From: Sulfurospirillum diekertiae
Lineage (GTDB): Bacteria > Campylobacterota > Campylobacteria > Campylobacterales > Sulfurospirillaceae
DNA: 64,000 nucleotides
NCBI RefSeq assembly: GCF_002162315.1
Contig: NZ_CP021416.1
Coordinates: 2,306,207-2,370,206 of the forward strand
Reading direction: 5' to 3'
Shown one piece after another: positions 8,683 through 18,226 of the stretch. Positions within the stretch are counted from its first letter, which is position 1. Each line of letters starts with the position of its first letter. The translations under genes were made by a program, and so were the position numbers. The notes under the pieces are model-generated. The model ran no database searches and was not told where the DNA came from. It saw only the letters and a program-made list of their open reading frames with translations.

Positions 8683-9549
8683 ATGAAAAACTTTAATGTT
8701 GGCGATTTTATATTTGAAAATCTCTCACGAGTGATGTCACTCTCTGTACTTTTAATTCTTGTGAGTATTTTTTATGTCTTGTATGACCACGCTAAACTTG
8801 CCATTGATGTCCTTGGACTCAAATTTATTTTTGACACCGATTGGGCGCCTAACCTTGAAAAATTTGGAGCATTTCCAGCCATTTATGGAACACTCTCCAG
8901 TACAACCATTGCGATGGTTTTAGCAACACCCATTGCCCTTGGTATTGCTATTTTTCTCTCTGAAATTGCAAGAGGACGTTTCAAAGCATTGATTGGAACT
9001 ATGATAGAACTTCTTGCTGCAATTCCATCCATTGTTTATGGTATGTGGGGTCTCTTTTTCTTTGTACCTATCATTCAAAAATTGACGCATAGTTCAGGTA
9101 TCGGCACATTGACTGCGAGTGTTATCTTAGCTATTATGATTATTCCTTTTACCGCCGCTGTTTCGCGTGATGCTATGGATACAACACCAGACATTTTGAA
9201 AGAATCAGCCTATGCCCTAGGCGCTACCAAATGGGACGTCATCAAAGATGTCATCATCCCCTTTGCTAAAGTCGGTGTTATCGGTTCGATCATCCTCTCT
9301 TTGGGGCGCGCTCTTGGAGAGACGATGGCAGTTACCTTTGTCATGGGAAATAGCACCAACATGCCTTCCTCCATCCTCCAGCCAGCTACCAGCATTCCTG
9401 TGATCTTGGCCAATGAATTTAGTGAAGCTGATGGCGATTTATACTACTCCAGCCTCTTCTATTTGGCACTAATTTTGTTTGTGGTTAGTTTTTCTGTCAT
9501 CGCCGTTGCTAAATTTGCCTTTTTACGAAAAGTGAGAAAAAATGGTTAA
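8683..9549 (+). CDS. pstC: Phosphate ABC transporter permease PstC
   Basis: One of the two inner-membrane subunits of the Pst phosphate importer. The 288 residues have about six membrane helices and the ABC permease loop motif (KESAYALGATKWDVIKDVIIP, EAA-type) that contacts PstB. The segment AIPSIVYGMWGLFFFVP is characteristic of PstC. Its end overlaps pstA by 8 bases, showing translational coupling. Transcribed with pstS through the hairpin at 8616-8640. Confidence 0.93.
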   Translation: MKNFNVGDFIFENLSRVMSLSVLLILVSIFYVLYDHAKLAIDVLGLKFIFDTDWAPNLEKFGAFPAIYGTLSSTTIAMVLATPIALGIAIFLSEIARGRFKALIGTMIELLAAIPSIVYGMWGLFFFVPIIQKLTHSSGIGTLTASVILAIMIIPFTAAVSRDAMDTTPDILKESAYALGATKWDVIKDVIIPFAKVGVIGSIILSLGRALGETMAVTFVMGNSTNMPSSILQPATSIPVILANEFSEADGDLYYSSLFYLALILFVVSFSVIAVAKFAFLRKVRKNG

Positions 9550-10387
9550 TACTTCTTATAAAAAACGAAAAATCACCAATATCATTGCTCTGTCTCTTGC
9601 CTTCTTCGCAACTGCGATTGGTATCTTTTTTCTCTTTTGGATTTTAGGGGTACTTTTGGTGAATGGACTTTCACATATATCTCTTGATCTTTTTATGAAA
9701 GATGGTGCACCTCCAGGTATTGCACCTAGCGGTCTTCGTCATGCTTTAGTGGGACATTTAATGCTTACTCTCTCATCTACCATTATTGGCGTACCGATGG
9801 GACTTTTAGCAGGAACCTACCTCAGTGAATACGGTAGAAATTCACGTTTTGCTAACTTTACACGTGATATTTCAGACATTATGATGTCCGCTCCTTCGAT
9901 CATTGTGGGTGTCTTTGTGTATGGTATCTTGGTCATGCCGATTGGGCACTTTTCAGGATGGGCAGGTAGTGTAGCACTAGCGATTATTATGATTCCTGTC
10001 ATTATTCGCACCACCGATGATATGCTCGCTCTCGTTCCTATTGAACTAAGAGAAGCTGCTTACGCACTAGGTGCGCCTAAATGGAAAGTCATCATTCAAG
10101 TGGTGTATAAAGGGGCGATTACAGGCATTACCACTGGTATTCTTTTAGGAGTTGCTAGGGTTGCGGGAGAGACAGCTCCACTGCTCTTTACCGCCTTTAA
10201 TAACAACTTTTTTTCACTCGACATGTCCGAATCCATGGCATCGCTCACCGTAACGATGTTCAACTATACCATGAGCCCTTATGAAGATTGGCAAGCAATA
10301 GGGTGGGCCAGTGCGGCGATCTTAGCGTTTGCCATTCTTGCCATCAACATTGGTGGTCGCCTTCTCATTAAGAAAAGAAATAAATAA
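9542..10387 (+). CDS. pstA: Phosphate ABC transporter permease PstA
   Basis: The second inner-membrane subunit of the phosphate importer, 281 residues with about six helices. Diagnostic features are MSAPSIIVGVFVYG and the EAA loop ELREAAYALGAPKWKVIIQVV, followed by ARVAGETAPLLFTAF, all typical of PstA. It starts inside the last codons of pstC (8-base overlap) and ends 9 bases before pstB. Works as a PstC-PstA heterodimer. Confidence 0.93.
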   Translation: MVNTSYKKRKITNIIALSLAFFATAIGIFFLFWILGVLLVNGLSHISLDLFMKDGAPPGIAPSGLRHALVGHLMLTLSSTIIGVPMGLLAGTYLSEYGRNSRFANFTRDISDIMMSAPSIIVGVFVYGILVMPIGHFSGWAGSVALAIIMIPVIIRTTDDMLALVPIELREAAYALGAPKWKVIIQVVYKGAITGITTGILLGVARVAGETAPLLFTAFNNNFFSLDMSESMASLTVTMFNYTMSPYEDWQAIGWASAAILAFAILAINIGGRLLIKKRNK

Positions 10388-10396
10388 AGGAATTTT

Positions 10397-11188
10397 ATGT
10401 CTACGATTATTACCATGAACGATCCTCTTGAGCTTGAAGTTAAAAATTTTAATTTCTTTTATGCAGGAAAAAATGAGCCCAATCTCAAGTCCGTCGATAT
10501 GCCTATTGCAAAGAAAAAGGTTACGGCGCTTATTGGACCGAGTGGTTGCGGCAAAACAACACTGCTTCGATCGTTCAACCGTATGCATGACCTCTACCCA
10601 GGAAATCGCTACGAAGGAGAAATTCGCTTTCACAATGACAACCAAAACCTCTTAGATAAAGAGATTGATTTGATTGCACTTCGCATGAAGATAGGAATGA
10701 TTTTTCAAAAACCAACCCCCTTTCCAATGAGCATTTTTGACAATGTAGCGTATGGCTTGCGACTTCAAGGGCTAAAAGATAAAAAAATACTGGCAGAAAA
10801 AGTGGAAAAAGCGCTTCGTGGTGCGGCATTGTGGGATGAAGTGAAGGACCGCTTAAAAGATGGTGCTTCTGCCCTTTCAGGGGGACAACAACAACGCCTT
10901 TGTATCGCACGTGCTGTTGCGGTTGAACCGGATGTTTTGTTGTTTGATGAGCCTACCAGTGCACTTGATCCTATCTCAACCTTAGCCATTGAGCAGTTGA
11001 TCATCGAGCTTAAAGAGCAATTAACCGTTATCATTGTCACACACAACCTGCAACAAGCCGCACGTCTTTCAGACTATACCGCCTTTATGTATTTAGGCGA
11101 GCTTATTGAACTAGGAGCCACCAAAGATATGTTTGTTAATCCACAAGAACGCCTCACAGAAGAGTACATCACAGGAAGATTTGGATGA
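10397..11188 (+). CDS. pstB: Phosphate ABC transporter ATPase PstB
   Basis: Cytoplasmic ATPase that powers phosphate uptake; with PhoU it also signals phosphate status to the PhoR-type kinase. The 263 residues contain Walker A (GPSGCGKTT near residue 47), the Q-loop ([19 protein letters not shown], the PFPMSI run being PstB-specific), the ABC signature LSGGQQQRL, Walker B ([13 protein letters not shown]) and the switch histidine (VTHN). Ribosome site AAGGAA lies upstream of ATG 10397. The stop codon is inside the terminator hairpin that ends the operon. Confidence 0.95.
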   Translation: MSTIITMNDPLELEVKNFNFFYAGKNEPNLKSVDMPIAKKKVTALIGPSGCGKTTLLRSFNRMHDLYPGNRYEGEIRFHNDNQNLLDKEIDLIALRMKIGMIFQKPTPFPMSIFDNVAYGLRLQGLKDKKILAEKVEKALRGAALWDEVKDRLKDGASALSGGQQQRLCIARAVAVEPDVLLFDEPTSALDPISTLAIEQLIIELKEQLTVIIVTHNLQQAARLSDYTAFMYLGELIELGATKDMFVNPQERLTEEYITGRFG

Positions 11189-11210
11189 TTCCAATCTTCC
11201 ATCATCCTTT
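11174..11210 (+). terminator. Terminator of the pst operon
   Basis: GGAAGATT (11174-11181) pairs with AATCTTCC (11193-11200), with further pairing of GG and CC inside, and is followed by ATCATCCTTTTT. The hairpin includes the pstB stop codon and runs straight into a TTTACATGTAAA copy (11210-11221). Confidence 0.6.
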
Positions 11211-11289
11211 TTACATGTAAAACTCATAATTCCTTCATAATAAATCTCAATTACTTATTTTACAGCCCATTACATCTTACTATTATTGT

Positions 11290-11352
11290 ATTGTTTAGTA
11301 TACCGATGTATAATTGCATGCTAATTTTTAATTTATGTCAACAAGGATTTTT
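11290..11352 (+). promoter_or_regulatory. Possible promoter of the first chemoreceptor gene
   Basis: The leader before ATG 11353 holds TTTAGTATACCGATGTATAAT, with a CCGAT box of the kind used by the flagellar sigma factor FliA and an overlapping TATAAT. The second chemoreceptor gene has a similar AACGATAATAAAT at the matching place (about 13849-13861). Sigma-28 control of chemoreceptors is common in Campylobacterota. The exact class cannot be decided from this sequence alone. Confidence 0.35.
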
Positions 11353-12954
11353 ATGTTAACCACTATTCGAGCTAAACTCTTCTTCTTACTTTTTGTTGTT
11401 CTTTTGGGCACTGTGAGTCTTAGCTATTTACTCATTTCTAACACAAATGGTGCAGAGAAGGCATCAAGCCAAATTCAAACAACGGGGGAAATTTCAAAAT
11501 ATACGGCGCAACTTTTGATGTATGCACGAGGCTATCAACTCTTTTTTGATCAAGAATCATTAGACTCCTATAACCTCTCTTATAAAAATCTATCTGAAAA
11601 TCTTGATACATTGCAAAAAAGACTTCAGTTTAAAGAGAACCTTGATCGTTTAAGTCAAATTCAAGCAGATCTTCACAAACATTATGCCACCAATGCAGCA
11701 CGTATCGAAATTATGAAAAAATACACCACACAGATCACTTCACCTGAATTTCTTGCATCGGCTGATGGTAAAAAATTTACGCAATTAACAGCACAACTTC
11801 ATACTGAAAATATTTCTCTTGAAGAGCAAGTGACAAAATTTTCGAATGCCATTATGGCTTATGAAGATGCACAACTTGAAAAATTTAGAATCATTGGCAT
11901 TATGATGGCACTTGTTATTTCAGGTTTGGTCTCTTTTCTCTTCTGGTTTATTGCAAGTCAAATTAAACGCTCCATCCGAAAATCTTCCGATGAGTGTAAT
12001 TATATTGGTCAAAACAAAGACCTAAGTCATACGATTCAAACCCTTGGAAACGATGAAATCTCCCAAATGATGACAACCGTCGATACTCTCCTTTCTCAAC
12101 TAAGTACAGCGATTGATGGTGCTAAGCGTACGGCTTTAGAAAATGCTGCCGTTGCTGAAGAGCTCTCTTCGACCTCATTGGAGATCGGCAAACGTACGGA
12201 AGATGCGGCTAAAGAGGTTGATGAAACCGTCATAGCCACACAAGCAGTCGCTTCTATCTTAAAAACCAGTGAAGAGAGTTCTACGCATTCAGGTGATATG
12301 ATTGCCAGTGTTGCCGATGAGTTAGGCGATGCCTCAAAAGAGGTTTTAGCTGTCTCTTCCGATCTTCAAACCATTGTGGTCAGTCAAACCGATCTTTCCA
12401 GTAGACTCGAACATCTGGATCAAGAGGTTTCACAAGTCAGACAAGTGCTCTCTGTTATCTCCGATATTGCCGAACAGACCAATCTTTTGGCTCTTAATGC
12501 CGCCATTGAAGCAGCGCGCGCAGGGGAACATGGACGTGGTTTTGCCGTCGTTGCCGATGAAGTGCGCAAACTTGCTGAACGCACTCAAAAAAGCCTTGTG
12601 GAGAGTAATGCAACCGTTGCCGTCATCGTTCAATCTGTGAACACCTCAACCGAAATGATGAAAAAAAGTGCAGAAGAAATTCAAGCGCTTGGGCTTCGCG
12701 CTGAAACAACACAATCCTTAATGCTCAAAACCGTGGACAATATGAATGAAGCAAAAGCACTTGCCCTAGGAACGGCTAAAGATGCGAAAGCGGGAAGCTC
12801 AAAAGCGAATGAAGTATTAGTTCGTATTAACAATATTCACCAACTCTCTACCACCAATGCTCGTAGTGTTGAAGAAATTGCCAGTGCCGCTGAGCACCTC
12901 TCTAAACTCTCCAACGACTTAAGTCATGCACTTTCAGTGTTTAAAACTGCCTAA
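11353..12954 (+). CDS. Methyl-accepting chemotaxis protein (first of two paralogues)
   Basis: A membrane chemoreceptor of 533 residues that passes a periplasmic signal to CheA/CheW. Order: N-terminal membrane helix (about 8-30), a helical periplasmic sensor of about 150 residues, second membrane helix (about 185-205), a HAMP-like linker and the cytoplasmic signalling domain. The conserved hairpin tip is present ([19 protein letters not shown], then [18 protein letters not shown]). ATG 11353 is chosen because AAGGA lies 7 bases before it; ATG 11335 lacks one. The ligand is unknown. It closely resembles the receptor at 13887, mainly in the signalling half, so the two arose by duplication. A YgiD-type gene lies between them. 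Confidence 0.9.
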   Translation: MLTTIRAKLFFLLFVVLLGTVSLSYLLISNTNGAEKASSQIQTTGEISKYTAQLLMYARGYQLFFDQESLDSYNLSYKNLSENLDTLQKRLQFKENLDRLSQIQADLHKHYATNAARIEIMKKYTTQITSPEFLASADGKKFTQLTAQLHTENISLEEQVTKFSNAIMAYEDAQLEKFRIIGIMMALVISGLVSFLFWFIASQIKRSIRKSSDECNYIGQNKDLSHTIQTLGNDEISQMMTTVDTLLSQLSTAIDGAKRTALENAAVAEELSSTSLEIGKRTEDAAKEVDETVIATQAVASILKTSEESSTHSGDMIASVADELGDASKEVLAVSSDLQTIVVSQTDLSSRLEHLDQEVSQVRQVLSVISDIAEQTNLLALNAAIEAARAGEHGRGFAVVADEVRKLAERTQKSLVESNATVAVIVQSVNTSTEMMKKSAEEIQALGLRAETTQSLMLKTVDNMNEAKALALGTAKDAKAGSSKANEVLVRINNIHQLSTTNARSVEEIASAAEHLSKLSNDLSHALSVFKTA

Positions 12955-12963
12955 GGAGCGGTA

Positions 12964-13737
12964 ATGTCAGAAATTATGCCTAGCCTCTTTTTGGGACATG
13001 GATCACCCATGAATTTGATTTTGGAAAATAGCTTCACAGAAGCCTTAGAAGCCCTTTCCAAAGAGCTTCCTGCACCCAAAGCCATTCTGGTTATCTCCGC
13101 GCACTGGTACACCACACAAACGGCAGTGAGCATCAGTTCAGGTATTGCGTATGAGACGTTGTACGATTTTTACGGCTTCCCTCCTTCTCTTTATGAGCTG
13201 AGTTATCCATCACCCACAAATAATACCCTCTCCAAACGCATCGCTGATCTTTTGGATGTGCCTTTAGTAGAGCGAGGATTAGATCATGGCGCATGGATGC
13301 CCTTGCACTTTCTCTTCCCCAAAGCCAACATTCCGATCATACAACTCAGCCTCAATAAAAACCTTCCACTCGCTTTACATGTAAAGATGGGAGAGCAACT
13401 TAAAGTGCTCCGTGAAGAGGGCATTATGATCATTGGCAGTGGGAACATCACGCACAATTTAGGGCTGGTTGATTTTTACAATATCAATGCTCCCGCCGTA
13501 GAATGGGCCAAAAATGTTGATACTTTTGTCGACAAAGCATTTACATGTAACGATACGGATGCACTGATCAGAATTGAGTCGTTGTGCCCTGATTTTAAAA
13601 CGGCACACCCAGCCATCGATCACTATTTACCACTGCTTTACATCGCAGGGACACGCAAAGAAGAAGATGAAATCAACGTCATTACACCCTTTTTCCAAAA
13701 CGCTAGCCTCTCCATGCGAGGTTTCATGCTCCATTAA
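12964..13737 (+). CDS. ygiD: 4,5-DOPA-type extradiol aromatic ring-opening dioxygenase (YgiD family)
   Basis: A 257-residue class III extradiol dioxygenase (LigB-like fold). The metal-site histidines appear in LFLGHGSPM, ISAHWYT and ERGLDHGAWMPL, with another conserved His in SGNITHNL. E. coli YgiD opens the ring of L-DOPA in vitro; the natural substrate here is unknown. It begins 9 bases after the first chemoreceptor and is probably co-transcribed with it. Two TTACATGTAA copies lie in the gene: 13375 is read as Leu-His-Val-Lys, while 13541 is one of only two in-gene copies in this window in the other frame (Phe-Thr-Cys-Asn). No signal peptide. Confidence 0.85.
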   Translation: MSEIMPSLFLGHGSPMNLILENSFTEALEALSKELPAPKAILVISAHWYTTQTAVSISSGIAYETLYDFYGFPPSLYELSYPSPTNNTLSKRIADLLDVPLVERGLDHGAWMPLHFLFPKANIPIIQLSLNKNLPLALHVKMGEQLKVLREEGIMIIGSGNITHNLGLVDFYNINAPAVEWAKNVDTFVDKAFTCNDTDALIRIESLCPDFKTAHPAIDHYLPLLYIAGTRKEEDEINVITPFFQNASLSMRGFMLH

Positions 13738-13755
13738 CACCGCTTTTGTTCACAA

Positions 13756-13785
13756 ACCCTTGGTGCGTAAGTGTTTACCAAGGGT
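13756..13785 (+). terminator. Terminator after the ygiD-like gene
   Basis: ACCCTTGGT (13756-13764) and ACCAAGGGT (13777-13785) form a perfect 9-bp stem, flanked by AA and a following GAAATCTCTTT. A TTTACATGTAAC copy follows at 13794. Confidence 0.6.
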
Positions 13786-13886
13786 GAAATCTCTTTACAT
13801 GTAACCTCAATATCACGCTAAATCTCACATAGAACAACTACAATTAGAACGATAATAAATTAAATTTTATATGTAAGGAATATTTT

Positions 13887-15488
13887 ATGTTTCAGACCGT
13901 CCAAGCAAAACTGCTTTTTTTACTGGCGATTATTCTCATAGGTACTTTAGGGCTTAGTTATTTGCTGATGTCCAATGGAAATCATGCGCAAACAGCTGTG
14001 GCAAAAGTGCAGACCATCGGTAAACTTCCACGCTATACAGCAGAGCTTTTGATGTACTCTAGAGGCTATCAAATTTCATACAATCAAAAATTTATGGACG
14101 ATTCCTATCAAGCCCAAACTAACCTCATTCAAGCCATTGATGACCTCAGACCTTTGCTCACCTCAGCCAAAGAAATTGAACTTTTGGATGTCATTCATAA
14201 AGGCGTCGAGGAGTTTAAAGCCTCTAGCACACCGCGCTTTGAAATGCTAAAAAAATACAAAGAGACAACAAACTCGCCTGAATTTCTGGCTACTGCAGAG
14301 GGCAAAAAATTTACAGAGCTGACCAACATCGGCAGAACTGCTTTCATTTCGATCTCAAAAAATTCCGATGAACTCTCTAAACTCATCGAACGCGATGCAG
14401 GCACCACGCTCAACAAGGCACAACATATGGGAATTGTCATGGCACTTCTCATTTTAGGGTTCACTACATTTCTGTTCAGATACATCGCCCTTAAAATTAA
14501 AAAATCCCTCACCAAAGCAGCGCAGGAGTGTGAGTACATTGGGCGTACGAAAGATTTGAGCCATTCGATTGAGATTATGGGAAATGATGAAATTGCTGAC
14601 ATTATGCGCACAATCAATGCTCTTTTTGATCACTTACGCATGGCGATTGATGATGCTAAACGCACCGCGATGGAAAATGCCGCTGTGGCAGAAGAGCTCT
14701 CTTCCACCTCCCTTCAAATCGGAAAACGTACCGAAGAGACAGACCAAGAAGTCGATCATGCGGTCAATACCACCAAGAAAGTTGCAAGTATTTTACATAC
14801 CAGCGAAGAAAATGCTCAACATGCGGGCGTAGTGATGCAAAATGTTGCCCATGAACTCAATAATGCTTCAGAAGAAGTCCTTGCTGTCTCAAATGACCTT
14901 CAAACCGTTGTTGTCAATCAAACCGATCTATCCGCACGTTTAGAACAACTTGATCAAGAGGTTTCCCAAGTCCAACAAGTCCTTTTGGTGATCTCCGATA
15001 TTGCAGAGCAAACCAATCTTTTGGCACTCAATGCCGCCATTGAAGCAGCACGTGCAGGGGAACAAGGGCGTGGATTTGCCGTTGTCGCTGACGAAGTGCG
15101 AAAACTCGCTGAACGTACTCAAAAAAGCCTTGTAGAGAGTAACTCTACCGTTGCAGTTATTACCCAATCCGTCAATACAACATCCGATCTTATGAAAAAG
15201 AATGCGAAAGAGATTCAGTCTCTTGGACACCGAGCAGAAAACACCCAACAATTGATGCTTAAAACCGTCAGTAGCATGAATGCAACCGCAAGCATTGCAG
15301 AAGGTTCTGCACACGAAGCCAAACAGGGAAGCAGTGAAGCTGCTGTTATGTTAGAGCGTGTTGCAACCATTCATAAACTCACCTCTACCAATGCCAGAAG
15401 CGTCGAAGAGATCGCAAGTGCAGCAGAACACCTCGCCAAACTTTCCACCAATCTCAGCCACGCACTCTCCGCCTTTAAAACAGCCTAA
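13887..15488 (+). CDS. Methyl-accepting chemotaxis protein (second paralogue)
   Basis: A chemoreceptor of 533 residues, the same length and layout as the one at 11353: N-terminal membrane helix, periplasmic helical sensor, second membrane helix at about 180-205, then the signalling domain with the [19 protein letters not shown] tip and the same C-terminal [15 protein letters not shown] segment. The sensor halves differ more than the cytoplasmic halves but share motifs such as [22 protein letters not shown] versus [22 protein letters not shown]. They may therefore sense related ligands. Ribosome site AAGGAA lies 9 bases upstream. It has its own promoter region and ends at a strong terminator. 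Confidence 0.9.
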   Translation: MFQTVQAKLLFLLAIILIGTLGLSYLLMSNGNHAQTAVAKVQTIGKLPRYTAELLMYSRGYQISYNQKFMDDSYQAQTNLIQAIDDLRPLLTSAKEIELLDVIHKGVEEFKASSTPRFEMLKKYKETTNSPEFLATAEGKKFTELTNIGRTAFISISKNSDELSKLIERDAGTTLNKAQHMGIVMALLILGFTTFLFRYIALKIKKSLTKAAQECEYIGRTKDLSHSIEIMGNDEIADIMRTINALFDHLRMAIDDAKRTAMENAAVAEELSSTSLQIGKRTEETDQEVDHAVNTTKKVASILHTSEENAQHAGVVMQNVAHELNNASEEVLAVSNDLQTVVVNQTDLSARLEQLDQEVSQVQQVLLVISDIAEQTNLLALNAAIEAARAGEQGRGFAVVADEVRKLAERTQKSLVESNSTVAVITQSVNTTSDLMKKNAKEIQSLGHRAENTQQLMLKTVSSMNATASIAEGSAHEAKQGSSEAAVMLERVATIHKLTSTNARSVEEIASAAEHLAKLSTNLSHALSAFKTA

Positions 15489-15493
15489 GCTAA

Positions 15494-15530
15494 AAAAACT
15501 CCCAAGTCCCTATTAGGGCCTTAGGAGTTT
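15494..15530. terminator. Bidirectional terminator between chemoreceptor and OlsF-like gene
   Basis: AAAAACTCC and GGAGTTTTT form the outer stem, with CCCTA/TAGGG inside. A-rich on the left and T-rich on the right, it can end transcripts from both sides. The leftward OlsF-like gene has its stop codon directly beside it, at 15531-15533. Confidence 0.8.
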
Positions 15531-17246
15531 TTATGCACCTTTGATATAACGCGTCTTTTTAGCTTCTTTTATCTTGGTAATATCCACCAAAATAAAGCTG
15601 TCCACGCAGTTGGCAAACTCTTTGTCGATGTTAAAATCTAAAAATAAAATGCCACCCTCTTCGCACAATTCGGTGTATTGCTTGTAAAGAGTTGGCACAC
15701 TGAGATCCATCGAGGAGAGTTGTTCTTTAAGAACCGTAAAATCCTCTTTATAGTCATTGCCTTTAAAAAAAGCTTGCGCTTCTTCTTTTTCCGCTTTGCT
15801 CATAAAAAAACGATTACGAGCACTCACCAACTCTTTGGGCGTTGAAAAATAGAGCGCATAAAAAGTCACAATAAGATTTTTGGCGATCTTAGGATAAACA
15901 TCACTCAAACTTACAGGACCGTACATATAGCGAATATGCGGGTTTTGAAACAGATACGCCCCAATGCCTTGCCAGAGGTAATCCAGCGCCCTACTTCCCC
16001 AATAACGGGGTTGCACAAAACTGCGCCCTAGTTCGATGGAGTTATGCAAGTAGGGCTCAAACTCTGGGGTAAACTCAAACAAAGTTTGTGAATAAAAGCC
16101 ATCAACACTAAAATATTCGCTAATAAAATTTGCCTCTCCAATGCGGTACGCACCTACCACCTCAAGCTCTTCATCATCCCATAATACAATGTGTTTATAG
16201 TGTTTATCGAAAAGGTCTACATCGCGTTTTCCACCCGTTCCCTCTTCCACTTTTCGGAACGTAAACTCTCTGAGTCGTCCAATTTCGCGCATCAAAACGG
16301 AACCACTTTCGTATTCATACAGATAGATCTTTTTGCCATCACTCGTTTGACCCAAAGTGTTGACTTTTTTAAGCTCAGAGCGAATTGCTTTGCGCTCTTC
16401 TGGATGCGCAATAGCGGTTTGTGTTGCAAAGATTCCTTTTTTACCTTTACTGATTTTATAGAGATGTTTTTTGAGCAAATTAATCAATGTACTTTCGCCG
16501 AGTTCTGACTTTTGAAGTGTTTTATAGGCAATCATTTCACCCACTTTAAAGTTGATCACTTTAGAGCGTTTTTTAAACATCTCACTGGCAAGCAAAATCA
16601 TCGAAAGCTTTTTGTTAATCATCGAAATCGTATAAAATAGCGGTGAATTTTTAGCATCTATATAAATAGGCAAAATAGGCGAATTGCTCTTTTGTGCAAA
16701 TTTAAGAAACCCTTTTTTCCATTTCGTATCTTTAATGCCAGTGGGATGTGCGCGTGACACTTCACCTGAGGGAAAAACGATGAGCGCTTCATCATTTTCA
16801 AGCGCATCGTAGACTTTCTTGATCGACTCTTTTGCCGTAGCACCAGATATATTGTCAATGGGAATCAGTAAACTTTGCAAAGGTTCTATCTGCATTAAAA
16901 CATCGTTGGCAATGACTTTGACATCGCTACGTATCTCTTTGATGAGTGCAATGAGAGAAAGCGCATCCAATGCACCTAAGGGATGATTGGCAACGATAAT
17001 GACACGACCAGAGGAAGGAATATTGGCTTTATCTTTGTTTGAAACGGTATATCCAAAATTAAAATACTCCAAAACCGCTTCCACAAAATCAAACCCACGA
17101 TATGCTTCCCCATGAATGAGAAAAGTGTTAATCTCATCTTGATGCAAAAGTTTTTTCAGCAGATAAATCAGACAATTTTTCACAATTGTTGGATAATAGA
17201 CAATACTAGGATACTTGAGGTGTAATGCTTTTTCAACATCAACCAT
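15531..17246 (-). CDS. olsF: Bifunctional acyltransferase, OlsF-like (ornithine lipid synthesis)
   Basis: A 571-residue fusion of two acyltransferase domains. The N-terminal half is PlsC/LPLAT-like with the catalytic NHPLGALD motif at residues 87-94 and the FPSGEVSRA block near 165. The C-terminal half resembles OlsB/hemolysin-type GNAT enzymes (VLMREIGRLREFTFR, IELGRSFVQPRYWGS, YGPVSLSDVYP). This order is that of OlsF, which makes ornithine lipid by N-acylation and then O-acylation of ornithine. Start ATG 17246 has AAAGGAG upstream; the longer frame to 17288 lacks one. It is divergent from phoU in a phosphate-regulation cluster, which fits the known use of ornithine lipids to spare phospholipid during phosphate starvation. 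That role is inferred. Confidence 0.75.
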   Translation of the reverse strand: MVDVEKALHLKYPSIVYYPTIVKNCLIYLLKKLLHQDEINTFLIHGEAYRGFDFVEAVLEYFNFGYTVSNKDKANIPSSGRVIIVANHPLGALDALSLIALIKEIRSDVKVIANDVLMQIEPLQSLLIPIDNISGATAKESIKKVYDALENDEALIVFPSGEVSRAHPTGIKDTKWKKGFLKFAQKSNSPILPIYIDAKNSPLFYTISMINKKLSMILLASEMFKKRSKVINFKVGEMIAYKTLQKSELGESTLINLLKKHLYKISKGKKGIFATQTAIAHPEERKAIRSELKKVNTLGQTSDGKKIYLYEYESGSVLMREIGRLREFTFRKVEEGTGGKRDVDLFDKHYKHIVLWDDEELEVVGAYRIGEANFISEYFSVDGFYSQTLFEFTPEFEPYLHNSIELGRSFVQPRYWGSRALDYLWQGIGAYLFQNPHIRYMYGPVSLSDVYPKIAKNLIVTFYALYFSTPKELVSARNRFFMSKAEKEEAQAFFKGNDYKEDFTVLKEQLSSMDLSVPTLYKQYTELCEEGGILFLDFNIDKEFANCVDSFILVDITKIKEAKKTRYIKGA

Positions 17247-17285
17247 GAATACTCCTTTACTTTTTCGCATAGTATAAAAGGAGCT

Positions 17286-17336
17286 CATTACGATACGGTA
17301 ACGAAGGAGAGGTTTTTATGTTACCATATTGTAATG
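17286..17336. promoter_or_regulatory. 17-bp inverted repeat between the olsF-like gene and phoU
   Basis: The arms are CATTACGATACGGTAAC (17286-17302) and GTTACCATATTGTAATG (17320-17336), 15 of 17 bases complementary, separated by 17 bases. The centre falls between two divergent genes, so it may be an operator serving both. GTAAT recurs in the direct repeats before pstS, hinting at a shared regulator, but this is weak. Confidence 0.5.
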
Positions 17337-17377
17337 ATTTCCTATTAGAATGGGAGCAAATATTATAAGGAATACAA

Positions 17378-18046
17378 ATGCTTCAAAAGTATGAAGAAAG
17401 ACTCAGTGAAATCAAAAAAATGCTCTTGGGTTTAGGATCAGATATTATCATGGCAAGTGAAAAAGCACTGAGTGGCATGGAAAGTTTAGATGTGACTCGT
17501 TTTGAATCTGCTCGCACTTTACTCAAAAATGTGGAGACTCAAGCTAATGCGATTGATAATGAAATTGTTGTGACATTAGCGCTTTTTGGACCTGAAGCAA
17601 AAGACCTTCGTAAAATGGTTGCTTACCTTAAAATCACCAATGAACTTGTCAAAATTGCTGAAAATATCCGCAGTTTCAGTAAGCGTATGGCACTCCATCT
17701 TCAAGGCGATGTACCATTGATCTCACTACACGAATACTCAACACACCTTTGCAAAACCTCTGTTCAAGCCGTTACGTTAGCCCTTGGCACGATTGATATT
17801 GGCGATAAAGATACGCTTGAAGACACGTATCGAAAAGTCAAAGTGGAAGAGAGCAAAAGTGACGATCTTTACTCTATTTTGGAAAAAAATATCTTAAGTG
17901 ACATTACAAAAACCATCGATCAATCCGCTGATTTTATTCAGATTTTAAGTACCATGCGCAAGTTAGAACGTATGGCAGATCGCAGTGTCAATATCGTCCA
18001 ACTGATGATTTTTTCACGTGTGGGTGGAGAGATGAAAACCTATTAA
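17378..18046 (+). CDS. phoU: Phosphate signalling protein PhoU
   Basis: A cytoplasmic protein that links the Pst transporter to the PhoR-type kinase and damps phosphate signalling. The 222 residues form two PhoU three-helix repeats; the metal-binding E/DxxxD-like motifs are visible around VETQANAIDNEIV and VEESKSDDLYSIL, each near the first helix of a repeat. Length fits the family (about 220-240). It sits well apart from pstSCAB but next to phoB and phoR, which follow after 180 bases of repeat sequence. Ribosome site AAGGAA lies 6 bases before ATG 17378. Confidence 0.88.
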   Translation: MLQKYEERLSEIKKMLLGLGSDIIMASEKALSGMESLDVTRFESARTLLKNVETQANAIDNEIVVTLALFGPEAKDLRKMVAYLKITNELVKIAENIRSFSKRMALHLQGDVPLISLHEYSTHLCKTSVQAVTLALGTIDIGDKDTLEDTYRKVKVEESKSDDLYSILEKNILSDITKTIDQSADFIQILSTMRKLERMADRSVNIVQLMIFSRVGGEMKTY

Positions 18047-18212
18047 AATTCTGCCACGCATGTGGCAAGCTTGAGTGCCTTAGCGGCCAGCGTAGCGTGT
18101 TGAGCTTTCCTAACATGCGTATAAAAATGTAAATTTCTGCCACGTACGTGGCAAGCTTTAGTGCCTTAGCGGCTAGCGTAGCGTGTTGAGCTTTGCCCAA
18201 CGCGCGTGTTAA
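18047..18212 (+). repeat. Two tandem copies of a ~75-bp hairpin repeat between phoU and phoB
   Basis: Copy A (about 18047-18126) and copy B (about 18132-18212) share TGCCACG..GTGGCAAGCTT, then AGTGCCTTAGCGGC, AGCGTAGCGTGTTGAGCTTT and an ending like CGCGTGT/TGCGTAT. Each opens with a small palindrome (TGCCACGTACGTGGCA is perfect in copy B) and the 3' part can pair back to the 5' part. A third, more diverged copy lies after phoR at about 20326-20406. No protein is encoded. Confidence 0.75.
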
Positions 18213-18226
18213 AGATCAGAGGGAAA

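Noticed and set aside
10322..10910. Long leftward open frames across the pstA-pstB junction
   Set aside because: They are antisense to two clear transporter genes and show no family features.
18047..18212. Possible CRISPR-like direct repeats
   Set aside because: Only two units of about 75 bases with no spacer-like unique segments and no cas genes; they are hairpin repeats.
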